Assembly: GCA_019058275.1 (NCBI GenBank) | Contig: JAHLVW010000066.1 | Coordinates: 230,781-294,780 of the forward strand | From: Candidatus Heimdallarchaeota archaeon | Lineage (GTDB): Archaea > Asgardarchaeota > Heimdallarchaeia > JABLTI01 | Reading direction: 5' to 3' | DNA length: 64,000 nucleotides | Part shown: piece by piece, positions 8,219-17,717 of the stretch | How the letters are laid out: each line of letters begins with the position of its first letter | How positions within the stretch are numbered: position 1 is the first letter of the stretch | Made by a program: the position numbers and the translations under genes | Notes under the pieces: model-generated | Seen by the model: only the letters and a program-made list of their open reading frames with translations | Database searches by the model: none | Told to the model about the DNA's origin: nothing

Positions 8219-9736
8219 ATGGCAAAGAAATTCAGACCTGGAGGAGTTAGTCCAGCACTAGTTACTCCATTTACAAAAAAAGATGTACTAGATGAAGAAG
8301 CTTATCGAAAATTAATCAGATTTGTTATAGATGATCTCGGTGTCACAGGGATTGTACCTGCTGGTTCAACTGGTGAGTTTTCATCACTATTCTGGGAAGA
8401 GCAACAGAAAGTAATTGAAATTGCTGTAGATGAAGCAAAGGGCAAAGTAGATGTTATGGCCGGCACTGGTACAAGTGGAACAAAAAGAACTATTGAAATG
8501 ACTAAGTATGCTATGGATGTTGGAGCAGACGCAGCATTAGTAGTAACACCTTATTACATGAAACCAACACAAAGAGGTCTATTCAAGCATTATTCAGCTC
8601 TAGCTGATAAAGTTGATTTTCCAATTATGCTTTATCAATTACCAGCATTAACAGATGTTGTTCTACCAAGAATGGTAGTTGAAGATTTAGCAGTAGAGCA
8701 TGAGAATGTAGTAGGTATGAAATGCAGTTGGGGAAATATGGCTTATCTAATGGAAATACTTGAGAGAGTAAAGCCAGTTGCTCCTGACTTCAAAATTCTC
8801 TGTGGCTGGGATGAAATTGTCTTTCCAGCACTAGCAGGAGGAGTTGATGGATGTATCTTAGCTTCAGCTAATTTCATTGGTGATCATTGGCTCAAAATCA
8901 AGAAATTAGTTGATGAAGGAAAGCTTGAAGAAGCTAGAAAAGCTGAGATGGAGATTCATAAACTAACTCGAATTGCTGTTAAAACTGGTGCAGCTGGTAC
9001 AAAAGAAGCCTTAAACATGATGGGTGTAAAAGTAAGAAAACCAAGATTGCCATTAGAAATCGGTGGAAGTATTAGCCATGAACTTCGTTCTGAATTACGG
9101 TTAGAACTCGAGCGAATTGGTAAAATTGAAACTAAACCAATTATTGGTTTACCAAAAGCTCCTGAAAAGATTGAGGAAAGATTCGGACAAGTTGATGTTA
9201 CAGCAGAAACTATCCTACAAAGTAAATTACTAATTGGTGAAGGATTCTTTGGTGGTGATCGTCCAGAAATGGCTCATATAGACCTTTTACTAGGTCCAAA
9301 AGATGGACCTGTAGGAATAGCTTTCGCAAAAGCATTAGCGTTAGTAAAAGACGACCCATCAAAAATCGAAGGTCATGAACCACTTCTAGCACTTTTAGAA
9401 ACAAATGAAGCAGTGAAACCTGAGACACTATTAGTTCCAAAAGTTTTCATTAGAAACTTACGGCAAGCAGCAATGGTGTTTGGTCCAGTGCAAGCTGGTG
9501 TAGCAAAAGCAGTGATCCAATGTGTCAAAGATGGATTTATTCCAGAGAAATATGTTAACAATATGGTTATTATTGCTTCAGTCTTTGTTCATCCAACAGC
9601 AGTATCTAGAAATAGAGTCTATGTTAACAATCGAAAAGCAACTGTTATGGCTATTAGAAATGCTGTTGAAAAGAAACCAGATCTTGACTACTTGTTTCAA
9701 GCACCTGCAAGACATCCTTTAAAGAATGAACCTTAA
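8219..9736 (+). CDS. DapA/NAL-family aldolase fused to formaldehyde-activating enzyme (Fae)
   Basis: A 505-residue two-domain protein. Residues 7-300 are a Schiff-base aldolase of the dihydrodipicolinate synthase/N-acetylneuraminate lyase family: STGE at 50-53, the active-site Tyr in LYQLP (Tyr139) and the Schiff-base lysine in VVGMK (Lys168). Residues 325-485 match Fae: EMAHIDLLLGP with the catalytic His353, ALLETNEAVKP, LLVPKVFIRNLRQA, FGPVQAGVAKAV and SVFVHP, in the family order and near full length. Fae joins formaldehyde to tetrahydromethanopterin to give methylene-H4MPT. Family knowledge places such aldolases on pyruvate plus an aldehyde, so a reaction that frees or uses formaldehyde (for example with 4-hydroxy-2-oxobutanoate) is a reasonable inference. 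Fae fused to hexulose-phosphate synthase is known; fusion to a DapA-type aldolase is not one I know. Confidence 0.92.
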   Translation: MAKKFRPGGVSPALVTPFTKKDVLDEEAYRKLIRFVIDDLGVTGIVPAGSTGEFSSLFWEEQQKVIEIAVDEAKGKVDVMAGTGTSGTKRTIEMTKYAMDVGADAALVVTPYYMKPTQRGLFKHYSALADKVDFPIMLYQLPALTDVVLPRMVVEDLAVEHENVVGMKCSWGNMAYLMEILERVKPVAPDFKILCGWDEIVFPALAGGVDGCILASANFIGDHWLKIKKLVDEGKLEEARKAEMEIHKLTRIAVKTGAAGTKEALNMMGVKVRKPRLPLEIGGSISHELRSELRLELERIGKIETKPIIGLPKAPEKIEERFGQVDVTAETILQSKLLIGEGFFGGDRPEMAHIDLLLGPKDGPVGIAFAKALALVKDDPSKIEGHEPLLALLETNEAVKPETLLVPKVFIRNLRQAAMVFGPVQAGVAKAVIQCVKDGFIPEKYVNNMVIIASVFVHPTAVSRNRVYVNNRKATVMAIRNAVEKKPDLDYLFQAPARHPLKNEP

Positions 9737-9764
9737 AGTTCATTCTCATTTCTTTATTTTTTCT

Positions 9765-11507
9765 TTAAATTAATGATTTTTTGAATTTAATATAATCTTC
9801 TTTGGAAATTTCTTTTTTACTTTTAAAATTAGATTCTTCCCAAATTGATTGTATATCATTAAATGTCAGAGAATTAGCCAAATCACTAAAGGAAATACGC
9901 ATTAGAATTTCTTTTGTAAAAGGTCTTTTAGAGTTAAGAAAAACTATTGATTTAAAAAATCCTTTTGCAACTGAACTGTTTAAGATTGTACAAAAGAATA
10001 AAGCTTCGTTATAAGCTTGAAAACCTAGGAAATAACAAGTATCATCTAATAACACAGGTTTCTTGTTAATTGGTGGTATAAATGTAAATTGAACTGTTTT
10101 GTATAATCCTGCAATAGCAACCTTAAATGGAGAAAATGTATAATCTCCAATACCAAATATAGTAAAATCGAACTTATTTTGAAAGACTCTAGATTTTCTT
10201 TTGTCAAAGTATTTTTTATTTCTTGATAGGTAATTCCAAGTTTTTGGGTATCTTTCCTTTATGTAACTTGTATCTTCACCTAATTTTGTTTGTGTCAGAA
10301 GCAATCTTTTACTAGTATTTAACACTTCAAATTTCTTCAAATTAGAACCTTTCAACAATGGATAAATCAAATCTTTCTCAATTGTGAGATTTTCATTCAA
10401 TTTGTTAAAAAGCTGATTCTCCCTTTCAACTTGTAATTCAAGGATCTTCGAGCAGTCATGTTTTACACCTTGTCTCCAAGTATAATTAGATAGTTTATCA
10501 AGGAAGGAGTAATTTCTATAAGATTTAATATCTGAAACGAATTTTTCATTAATCCAACCAAATTTTCTCGTTATTTGATTTGGTGATTCAATATCACTAA
10601 CATTACAATAATCATCGTTCAATCCAGGAATTAAATCAGCAAGAAATAATGAAGCATCACAATTTTTACCAAAGTTTTTTCTAGCATCAATTTTCAAAGC
10701 TCTGATATTCGAAATTGGAAATTGGGTTTTCTGAATCTCTTTAACAAAATTCCTGATAACAGAATCTTTACAAAGAAAAGCTAATTTACCTTGATGATCT
10801 GAAAAAAGATGTAGCAATCTGGTTATGATTGATTCTGCGATATCAAAATTACTTCGACCAGTAATTGCTTCAATACCGCTAAACCCCTTAATGTTTGATT
10901 TCGTTGGTAAATTACTTGAGTTTAATGAAGATAATTCAGAAAGTGTAACCCAAGGAGGATTCCCAATGAGAAGGATATTTGCTTTTGTATCTAAAAAGAT
11001 ATTTTTTGCGAATTGATGATGGAAAATATCATCTTGAAAAATTCTTATCGTATATTGATTATTTTGGCTAATTTCTTTACTACCAGCTTGTGTTATTTGC
11101 GATGCAACATAATGAAAAATGTGTTTTTGTTGGATTTCTACCCCATAAACTTGCTTAAGATTTGTGAATTCTTCAGGTATACATTGTATGAAATGACCTA
11201 ACCCAAATGTTGCTTCAATAAGTATGTAAGGATTAAAATCAATATCGATTAAGATATCATATATCTGGTTAACTAATTGGTTTGGTGTTTGGACGTCTCC
11301 CCATTCCTTTGAGATTATGTCTTGATTATGAGAAAAGGATTCATCTTTAAGATATTCAATGAAATTTCTTAAATCGATTTCATTTTTAAATAAACCAACA
11401 ATATTCGTTACTGACTCAATAAGGTTATTAGCTTTTTTAATTGATTTGGTTTGCTCTAGTCTAGTGATCAGATTTTCGGGTTTTTGATGCTCAACCAAAT
11501 CAATCAA
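9765..11507 (-). CDS. DNA adenine-N6 methyltransferase, type II/IIG-like
   Basis: A 580-residue protein. The target-base motif IV is NPPW at residues 183-186 and the SAM motif region is EATFGLGHF at 98-106, preceded by TPNQLVNQI, the arrangement of gamma-class adenine methylases related to TaqI/Eco57I. The second half, with LLKGSNLKKF near 380 and a long beta-rich segment up to about 540, resembles the TaqI-like target-recognition domain. No endonuclease motif or neighbouring restriction gene is visible, so this is a solitary methylase or a type IIG enzyme without a recognisable nuclease part. It converges with the aldolase-Fae gene and is divergent from the HEAT-repeat gene. Start is the ATG at 11507. 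Confidence 0.85.
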   Translation of the reverse strand: MIDLVEHQKPENLITRLEQTKSIKKANNLIESVTNIVGLFKNEIDLRNFIEYLKDESFSHNQDIISKEWGDVQTPNQLVNQIYDILIDIDFNPYILIEATFGLGHFIQCIPEEFTNLKQVYGVEIQQKHIFHYVASQITQAGSKEISQNNQYTIRIFQDDIFHHQFAKNIFLDTKANILLIGNPPWVTLSELSSLNSSNLPTKSNIKGFSGIEAITGRSNFDIAESIITRLLHLFSDHQGKLAFLCKDSVIRNFVKEIQKTQFPISNIRALKIDARKNFGKNCDASLFLADLIPGLNDDYCNVSDIESPNQITRKFGWINEKFVSDIKSYRNYSFLDKLSNYTWRQGVKHDCSKILELQVERENQLFNKLNENLTIEKDLIYPLLKGSNLKKFEVLNTSKRLLLTQTKLGEDTSYIKERYPKTWNYLSRNKKYFDKRKSRVFQNKFDFTIFGIGDYTFSPFKVAIAGLYKTVQFTFIPPINKKPVLLDDTCYFLGFQAYNEALFFCTILNSSVAKGFFKSIVFLNSKRPFTKEILMRISFSDLANSLTFNDIQSIWEESNFKSKKEISKEDYIKFKKSLI

Positions 11508-11707
11508 CTTCAGAAAATATTACCTTAATTCACCCTTACATGTGAGTTTTAACTCATTTTTCGAATAAATAAGTTCCGAAAAGTCCGACGAAAATTAAAT
11601 AAATGAGAAGCTCAAAGCTTAAAAGCTGTAAGGTGTTGTGCATATAAATATCTTACACAGGTCACTTCTATTGGCCATCGAAAACAGGTCTCTTGAGTTG
11701 AGAAAAT

Positions 11708-12316
11708 TTGCTGAGTATACAAGAAGCTGAAAAACTAGTCGGTGAACTGGAGAGTAAAAACTTAAATACAAGAAGTCGAGCTATCGAAGTTTTATCTTCA
11801 TTAGAAAAAATGGAGATAATAGATTTCTTGATTTCACTTCTAATGAAAAACTCACATAGGCTAGTAAAAGAAGGTGTTTGTAAATCATTAGGAAAAATAG
11901 GGCATAGGAAAGCAACTGATGTTCTAATAGAAACACTCAATGATGAAAACGAAAGTGTTCGATATCAAGCAGTGATTGCACTTGGACAACTAGGTGATAC
12001 ACATACTGTTCCTCCACTTTTGGAATTACTAAAAAGGCAAGATGATCCATTAGTTCGATCTGAAGCTGCTAAGGCTTTAGGATTAATTGGCGATCCCAGT
12101 GCACTTAAAATCCTATTAAGTATCCTCAAAAAGGAAGAAGATCGTTTCATCAAATATCACGCTGTAACATCACTAGGTAAAATCGGTGATAAAAAAGCAT
12201 TAAAGGATTTACAAAAGATAGTCAAAGAGAAAAAAGATGCTAGACTAGTACTACGTTCAATGGAAGCAATTGAGGCTATACAAAAAGCAAATAGTAAGAA
12301 AGTAGTTGCAGGATAA
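11708..12316 (+). CDS. HEAT-repeat protein (PBS-lyase type)
   Basis: A 202-residue all-helical protein starting at TTG 11708. It is built of about five 30-residue HEAT repeats with the recurring pattern VRYQAVIALGQLGD, VRSEAAKALGLIGD and IKYHAVTSLGKIGD between residues 60 and 180. Such proteins are usually scaffolds for protein-protein contact; no catalytic residues are seen. It is a single gene, divergent from the methylase, with a likely TATA element in the AT-rich CATATAAATATC stretch near 11640-11651, and is followed by a hairpin terminator at 12323-12345. Confidence 0.8.
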   Translation: MLSIQEAEKLVGELESKNLNTRSRAIEVLSSLEKMEIIDFLISLLMKNSHRLVKEGVCKSLGKIGHRKATDVLIETLNDENESVRYQAVIALGQLGDTHTVPPLLELLKRQDDPLVRSEAAKALGLIGDPSALKILLSILKKEEDRFIKYHAVTSLGKIGDKKALKDLQKIVKEKKDARLVLRSMEAIEAIQKANSKKVVAG

Positions 12317-12322
12317 AAAAGG

Positions 12323-12350
12323 ATGAGTGGTCATATCACACTCATTTTAT
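12323..12350 (+). terminator. Hairpin after HEAT-repeat gene
   Basis: A 7-bp perfect stem, ATGAGTG at 12323-12329 with CACTCAT at 12339-12345, is followed by TTTTAT a few bases after the HEAT-repeat stop codon. This fits a transcript end, though archaeal termination depends mainly on the T-tract. Confidence 0.5.
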
Positions 12351-12364
12351 CACCAATCGGATGG

Positions 12365-12530
12365 TGAGATAAAGGGAGGCCTTAAAAATCGCTTCTCCAA
12401 CAGTTTTTTCATTGAAGTAAAGTTGTGCTGTGTCAAGAAATCTAAACCCTATCAGAATTCCTTTTATCAAACCTTATTTAGCCTTCTCTGAACGCGCCAA
12501 CATTGTTCCTAAACCTATTTTTGTAATTTT
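12365..12530 (-). pseudogene. Remnant of an aldo/keto reductase N-terminus
   Basis: The 319-base gap between the HEAT gene and the LVIVD protein holds a relic. Read on the minus strand, 12530 to about 12375 gives KITKIGLGTM, then a TAA stop, then GFRFLDTAQLYFNE and VGEAIFKA in the same frame. These are the first strand and the catalytic DTA..Y / GEAI region of an aldo/keto reductase. The rest of the gene (about 250 codons) is missing and no start codon in context is left. It differs from the two intact AKR genes in this window in sequence, so it is not a simple recent copy. Confidence 0.7.
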
Positions 12531-12635
12531 AAAGATGCCATAATAATCAAATTCTATGATTTAATACGAAATATAATCTCTTTGATTTATTTAATAGGAA
12601 AAAAAAATTTCTCTTAGAAGAAATCAAGCAGACTT

Positions 12636-14804
12636 TTACTGTTTTATTAATTTAATACTACGAAGAATAAAACCGGAAATCAATATTGTAACGCCTATAA
12701 TGCCCAAAATTATTACAAGATTAGTATAACTTACTGAGAGTGGTAAATCAACGGGTAATGGTTCTAAATGCATTATAAACAACCCATCTTGATAAGAAGT
12801 AACATAAGCTATATTCTTTTGAACATAAACATCAGATAAAAGGCAGTATTCAGAAGCTAATCCAGAGGTGGGGTCAAATTTCTTAACTGGTCGATAAAGA
12901 CCAACAGAACCTAGATTCTCGAGATTATGAATATTGATTATCAAAACACCATCATCACCATAGTTTATGTAAATGTGATTATTCTCATAGAAAATATTAT
13001 ATGCTTCTTGACAATCTATTCCTTCTGCTTCTGCATCAAAGTCATTTACAAAGGTAGGATTAGTTAAATTTGAAATGTCTAAAATAGTTAAATCTTGATA
13101 ACCTGTTAAAATGAAAATATTGTTGTTAGTTATACTAGTATCCCTAATTTCTGATATTGAATAATTGCTCGTTTGAGTTAAATTGTTATCACTTTCACTA
13201 AATATATGCAATCCATCTCCAGTAATTACAAAATAGTTATCATTCTGAAAATTAAAACTATAAGAAAATAATTCTAAGTAATAGTCCTTTTCAAGGGTAA
13301 TATTATCAAGGTTTGAACAATCATAAACAAGAATAGCTGTCTGTATATAATAATCTGTAATATTATGGTAAGTAATGAGTATATGAGCTTTTGAGTTTTT
13401 AATGTGAACTGCTAAACAATAAATTGGACCTTGGAGTTCATATGGTATTACAGCTACTTTTGTTGGATGATCTGGATCAGAAATATCAAAAATATCCATT
13501 AAATTCTGATACCAACTTAAAAAATATGCATAGTTGCCCTCTATATACACATCCACATAAAAACTTAAACCAGAACAATATGCACTTTTTGTTTTTGGTT
13601 TTAATGGATTAGATACATCGATTAGAACAAAACCTGCATCAATAATCATTATTGCTAAATCATCATGTACATATATACTATTGATATCACTCCCACAAAA
13701 GAATTGACCTGCAAGATAAATTTCCATATTTTCATCATCAAAATAGAGTATACGTAAATTTGCACCATTTTCTGAGATATATAATCTGTCATTTTTCATC
13801 ATTCCAATGTATGCATTATTCGGATAATAAAAGTCTAAAACTCGTGTTAAATTATTGACATCGGAAAAATCAATTACAATAATTCCATTAGAACATAGAA
13901 GAAAAGCAAGTTCGTTTTGAATCATAATTTTATTTACATGATATGTCTTGTCTGTGAAATAGTTCACCATAATAAGCTCTGATGAATTTGAGATATCATA
14001 GAAAGAAACTCCTTTATGAGAATCAAAGCATATTAATAAGTCTTCAATAACTGCTCCTGTTTCCCCACCATACAAAGAAAGATAAGTAACAAACTGTGGA
14101 TAAGTAGCATATTCAATATTTACTACTTCACATCCGTAGTACTCTGTAAGATAGAGCGTGGAATCCTTCAAAATCATATTACTAATGTAATATAAAATTC
14201 TTGTTTCATATTGTGCAATAATTTCTGTTTTTTCGGGATTAGATACATCCAATATGAAGACATGGTCATCATAAAGAGATGCAGCATACATAAAACCATT
14301 GTCAACTATCATGATTGTGAAGTCATCCATAGTAATGTCTTGAAGAATTAATTCCGGTTTAGATGGTTTTGTAGTATCAAAAACCCTAAAACCAAAATCA
14401 TTGCCAGATATGTATACATATTCATCATCAACAACAAGACAAGTGGTTACATTACCATCAAGAAATTCTCCAATAATCTTAGATTTGGATGGTTTTGAGA
14501 CATCTACAATGATAAAACCCTCTTCAACTGCTATATAGGCTAATATTTTCATTTTACTTTCGACGATTTCAAAATCAACAATTCTTCCATACATTTCATC
14601 CCATCTTCCCAAATCAATACAATTACTCCAGTATTCTTGATTAGTCTCGAAAGGTGAATTTTTGTTGTTATCTAGATTGGTACTAATTGGTTCTTCAATT
14701 TGATTATCGAAGAAAAATCCAAATGTATAACTAAATGTCATCGAAACAATAATGAAAGCAATAAGCAAATAACAAATAGAACTGCTTTCTTTCTTTCTTA
14801 ACAT
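12636..14804 (-). CDS. LVIVD-repeat surface protein, membrane anchored
   Basis: About 722 residues. I choose ATG 14804 because GGAGGAG lies six bases upstream, whereas a longer frame to 14846 has no such site. A signal segment follows MLRKK (residues 10-33). The exported part is a string of 40-45-residue units with the LVIVD signature, such as FIIVDVSKPSK, DVSNPEKTEI and LIDVSNPLKPK, which fold as beta-propeller blades. A final hydrophobic helix (about residues 690-715) ends in a short basic tail. No enzyme motif; an adhesin or surface-recognition role is inference. Its start overlaps the stop of the upstream LVIVD gene by seven bases, so translation is probably coupled. Confidence 0.8.
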   Translation of the reverse strand: MLRKKESSSICYLLIAFIIVSMTFSYTFGFFFDNQIEEPISTNLDNNKNSPFETNQEYWSNCIDLGRWDEMYGRIVDFEIVESKMKILAYIAVEEGFIIVDVSKPSKSKIIGEFLDGNVTTCLVVDDEYVYISGNDFGFRVFDTTKPSKPELILQDITMDDFTIMIVDNGFMYAASLYDDHVFILDVSNPEKTEIIAQYETRILYYISNMILKDSTLYLTEYYGCEVVNIEYATYPQFVTYLSLYGGETGAVIEDLLICFDSHKGVSFYDISNSSELIMVNYFTDKTYHVNKIMIQNELAFLLCSNGIIVIDFSDVNNLTRVLDFYYPNNAYIGMMKNDRLYISENGANLRILYFDDENMEIYLAGQFFCGSDINSIYVHDDLAIMIIDAGFVLIDVSNPLKPKTKSAYCSGLSFYVDVYIEGNYAYFLSWYQNLMDIFDISDPDHPTKVAVIPYELQGPIYCLAVHIKNSKAHILITYHNITDYYIQTAILVYDCSNLDNITLEKDYYLELFSYSFNFQNDNYFVITGDGLHIFSESDNNLTQTSNYSISEIRDTSITNNNIFILTGYQDLTILDISNLTNPTFVNDFDAEAEGIDCQEAYNIFYENNHIYINYGDDGVLIINIHNLENLGSVGLYRPVKKFDPTSGLASEYCLLSDVYVQKNIAYVTSYQDGLFIMHLEPLPVDLPLSVSYTNLVIILGIIGVTILISGFILRSIKLIKQ

Positions 14805-17605
14805 TTTAATCTCCTCCTTTTCTTTCCAGCATAAATTAAAATCCAAGCAAAAATTAAACCAATTGTTGCAGCAATTAGAGTAGGAATTGATATGTTAGTT
14901 GTTAGTGGTGTTTTAGTATAATCAGGATGATCATCAGAATCAGTAGGATCAGTACCTTCTTGAACTTCCTCATAATCGGAATAACCATCATAATCCGAAT
15001 CACTTCTATTAGGAGCAGTACCAAGTAAGTATTCTTCGTAATTTGTTAATCCATCTAAATCTAGATCTTCGTTAGCATCTGTAGGATCTAAGGGATCTAG
15101 TTGATAAATTACTTCGAAATAATCATCCATCAAATCATCATCGGTATCTACATCTAAAGGATCTGTACTATAGTAAAATATTTCGCGATAATCCAATAAT
15201 TGATCAGAATCAGTATCATTAAGAATAGGACTAGTTAATGAAATAAACAATTCATAGGGATCTACTAGATAATCATCATCTGTATCTATAGTACTAGGAT
15301 CAGTATTGTAATTGTTAAGTTCTAGGTTATCTGGTAATGTATCTCTATCTGAATCAGAGCTTATTGGATTAAGATTGTAGTTGTATTCTTCTAGATTAGA
15401 TATTGTATCTAAATCAAAATCCAAATTTGCATCAGAACTATTCAATGGGTCAAGATTGTAAGTAATTTCAAAATAATCACTCATCAAATCAGAATCTGAA
15501 TCAATGTTATGTGGGTCAGTTAAGTATTTTGTAGTCTCCTGGTAAGTAGCTATTTGATCTGAATCATGATCCTCACCAAGAATAGCTAAACCATTGTCAA
15601 GCAATGGCAGAAAAACTGTTCCATTATCAACAGCGAAGTTATATTTATCGATACTATAGTAGTTGTAATTCATCTCTTTCCAAAATAAGATTTCTAGTTG
15701 AAGATTTGGTGGGTTACTATTATCTACAACCCCAAATCTGACGTAATTGTCAATTGAAACAAAGTATATTGAACCATTAATAATCATAAGATCTCTAAAA
15801 TCTTCATAATCATATTGTTGATTGTAGGAGATCAATTCAAAATTCAAGATATCACTAATATTATATGTATAAATTCTCCAACGGTTTTCAATAGTATATA
15901 AGATTCCATTTGAAATCACAAACTCTGTAACATACCTTTCTAGATTGAAAATAGAAATAAGCTCTATTGATTGTAAATCTGTTTTATTAAAAATATAGTA
16001 ACCATAATACTCCCAAGCAGCAATTATATAGTTATCATAAATTACAATTGATTTAATATTGTAAATATTAAAATTAGTCTTATATATTTGTAAAACATTA
16101 GTAGCATTTGTTGCATTAAAAACGTACATGTCAGTATAGCCTGTATAAATAATACTATTGTTTACAGTCAAGCACATCGTATAATGCGGTATACTTAATT
16201 CTCCTATTTTTGTTATGTTATAAATATCTGTTAGATTCAAGATTTGGATATTCGAAGAAGTTAAAACATAACCTCTATCGTATTCAACACAAAAATCTAC
16301 AAAAGTGTCTTGAAGTCGATATTCAGTAATGACACTCAGATTATAATAATCAGATACATTTAGAACAGATAATTTATCATTTCCAGAAACAATTAGACAA
16401 TTTTCATAGAATAATGCACTTTTAAAATATTCTGTATTTGTTCTGCTTATTTCTATAAAATTATAATCATTCGTTATATTCCCTAAAAGAAATCCATCTC
16501 TCCCACATGCAAAAGCAACAGTATTATTGGAAAAATCGATATCCCAGAATCCCTCTATATTATGATCGTTTGAACTAAAGCAATCAACATAGGTAGGAAT
16601 GTATGGATTACTAACATCAATGATATAAATATTAGAATTATATTTTGATGTTAAATAGAGATAGCCATCATTATACCCTTTAATTTGCCCACCATATGTT
16701 TGCTGATCTATTTTGCTTCTAAATGATGGATTATTAGGATTACTTATATCGTATATAGTGAGATTCTGCCAATCAGTTAAATATAGAATAGTTTTATGAA
16801 CAAAAAATGACTCTACGCTTTCCAAATACACCATTTCATGAATCTTAATTGGATTTACAAGATTAGATATGTCAATGATTGTAATATCATTGTATCTATT
16901 TAAAATATAGATATAATCTTCAACAATTTGCATATTCTCCCCATAAATTATATTTTCATACTGACCAACTAAATGATAATTAAATGGATCACTGAAATCA
17001 AATATTAATAGGCCATCATATTCAGATAAAATGAACATATAGCTTGAGTTTACAAAGAAATCTATAATATTATAATAAAAAAAGCTAGTTAAATAAATTG
17101 GATTTTCAGGATTACTAATATTATAAATCTCTATTTTTTGTATTTCCCATTTGAAAGAATTTTCGATTATAAATCCTAAATAAGCCAAATTATTATCAAT
17201 TTCTACTTTTTCTAGTCTGTTTACCTCTAAGTGTTCGGTCTTAGAACTTATTATTGGCTCACTTTTATTACTAATATTTATACTAATGAATCCTGATACA
17301 TCTGTTAAGAATATCCAATCATCTTCTACTTCAATTGATCGCACTTCTACAAAAGGATTGTCGTTCCAAATGTCGATTTCAGAATAGTTGTAAATGTCAT
17401 TAGAATTATGTAGTGCAGATTGCTTAATCTCTTCAGATTTTTGATCAAGAGATTCAGATAATGAGCTTTCAATCGTGTTTAAACCATAATCCCTAAAATT
17501 AAAACTATTCGTTATTGTAATTGGAATTAAAAGCATTAATGTGAAAACAACTAAGAGAATTCTAAACCTCGTATCTCTAAATCTAATAACATTTAACAAT
17601 TCCAT
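14798..17605 (-). CDS. Large LVIVD-repeat protein with Asp-rich calcium repeats
   Basis: A 935-residue exported protein. A signal segment covers residues 13-33. Residues 60-640 contain repeated propeller units with DVSNPYIPTY, DISNLVNPIKI and DISNPNNPSF motifs. Residues 670-890 hold about eight 22-30-residue units rich in Asp with patterns such as DSDSDLMSDYFE, DLDTISNLEEY and DSDYDGYSDYEE, which look like thrombospondin-type-3/EF-like calcium-binding stalk repeats. A C-terminal helix (about 905-925) and KKRRR anchor it. ATG 17605 has GGGATG six bases upstream. It forms an operon with the downstream LVIVD gene. A long calcium-stiffened stalk carrying a propeller head at the cell surface is the natural reading. 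Confidence 0.8.
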   Translation of the reverse strand: MELLNVIRFRDTRFRILLVVFTLMLLIPITITNSFNFRDYGLNTIESSLSESLDQKSEEIKQSALHNSNDIYNYSEIDIWNDNPFVEVRSIEVEDDWIFLTDVSGFISINISNKSEPIISSKTEHLEVNRLEKVEIDNNLAYLGFIIENSFKWEIQKIEIYNISNPENPIYLTSFFYYNIIDFFVNSSYMFILSEYDGLLIFDFSDPFNYHLVGQYENIIYGENMQIVEDYIYILNRYNDITIIDISNLVNPIKIHEMVYLESVESFFVHKTILYLTDWQNLTIYDISNPNNPSFRSKIDQQTYGGQIKGYNDGYLYLTSKYNSNIYIIDVSNPYIPTYVDCFSSNDHNIEGFWDIDFSNNTVAFACGRDGFLLGNITNDYNFIEISRTNTEYFKSALFYENCLIVSGNDKLSVLNVSDYYNLSVITEYRLQDTFVDFCVEYDRGYVLTSSNIQILNLTDIYNITKIGELSIPHYTMCLTVNNSIIYTGYTDMYVFNATNATNVLQIYKTNFNIYNIKSIVIYDNYIIAAWEYYGYYIFNKTDLQSIELISIFNLERYVTEFVISNGILYTIENRWRIYTYNISDILNFELISYNQQYDYEDFRDLMIINGSIYFVSIDNYVRFGVVDNSNPPNLQLEILFWKEMNYNYYSIDKYNFAVDNGTVFLPLLDNGLAILGEDHDSDQIATYQETTKYLTDPHNIDSDSDLMSDYFEITYNLDPLNSSDANLDFDLDTISNLEEYNYNLNPISSDSDRDTLPDNLELNNYNTDPSTIDTDDDYLVDPYELFISLTSPILNDTDSDQLLDYREIFYYSTDPLDVDTDDDLMDDYFEVIYQLDPLDPTDANEDLDLDGLTNYEEYLLGTAPNRSDSDYDGYSDYEEVQEGTDPTDSDDHPDYTKTPLTTNISIPTLIAATIGLIFAWILIYAGKKRRRLKC

Positions 17606-17717
17606 TTCATCCCTTGCCTATCTATCCGCCAATAGGTATTAGAACAATCTCTCTACCATTTAAAATAATTTAGTTAAATAAAAAATATTGAAAAATGGTT
17701 GAATAATGCTGAGATTG

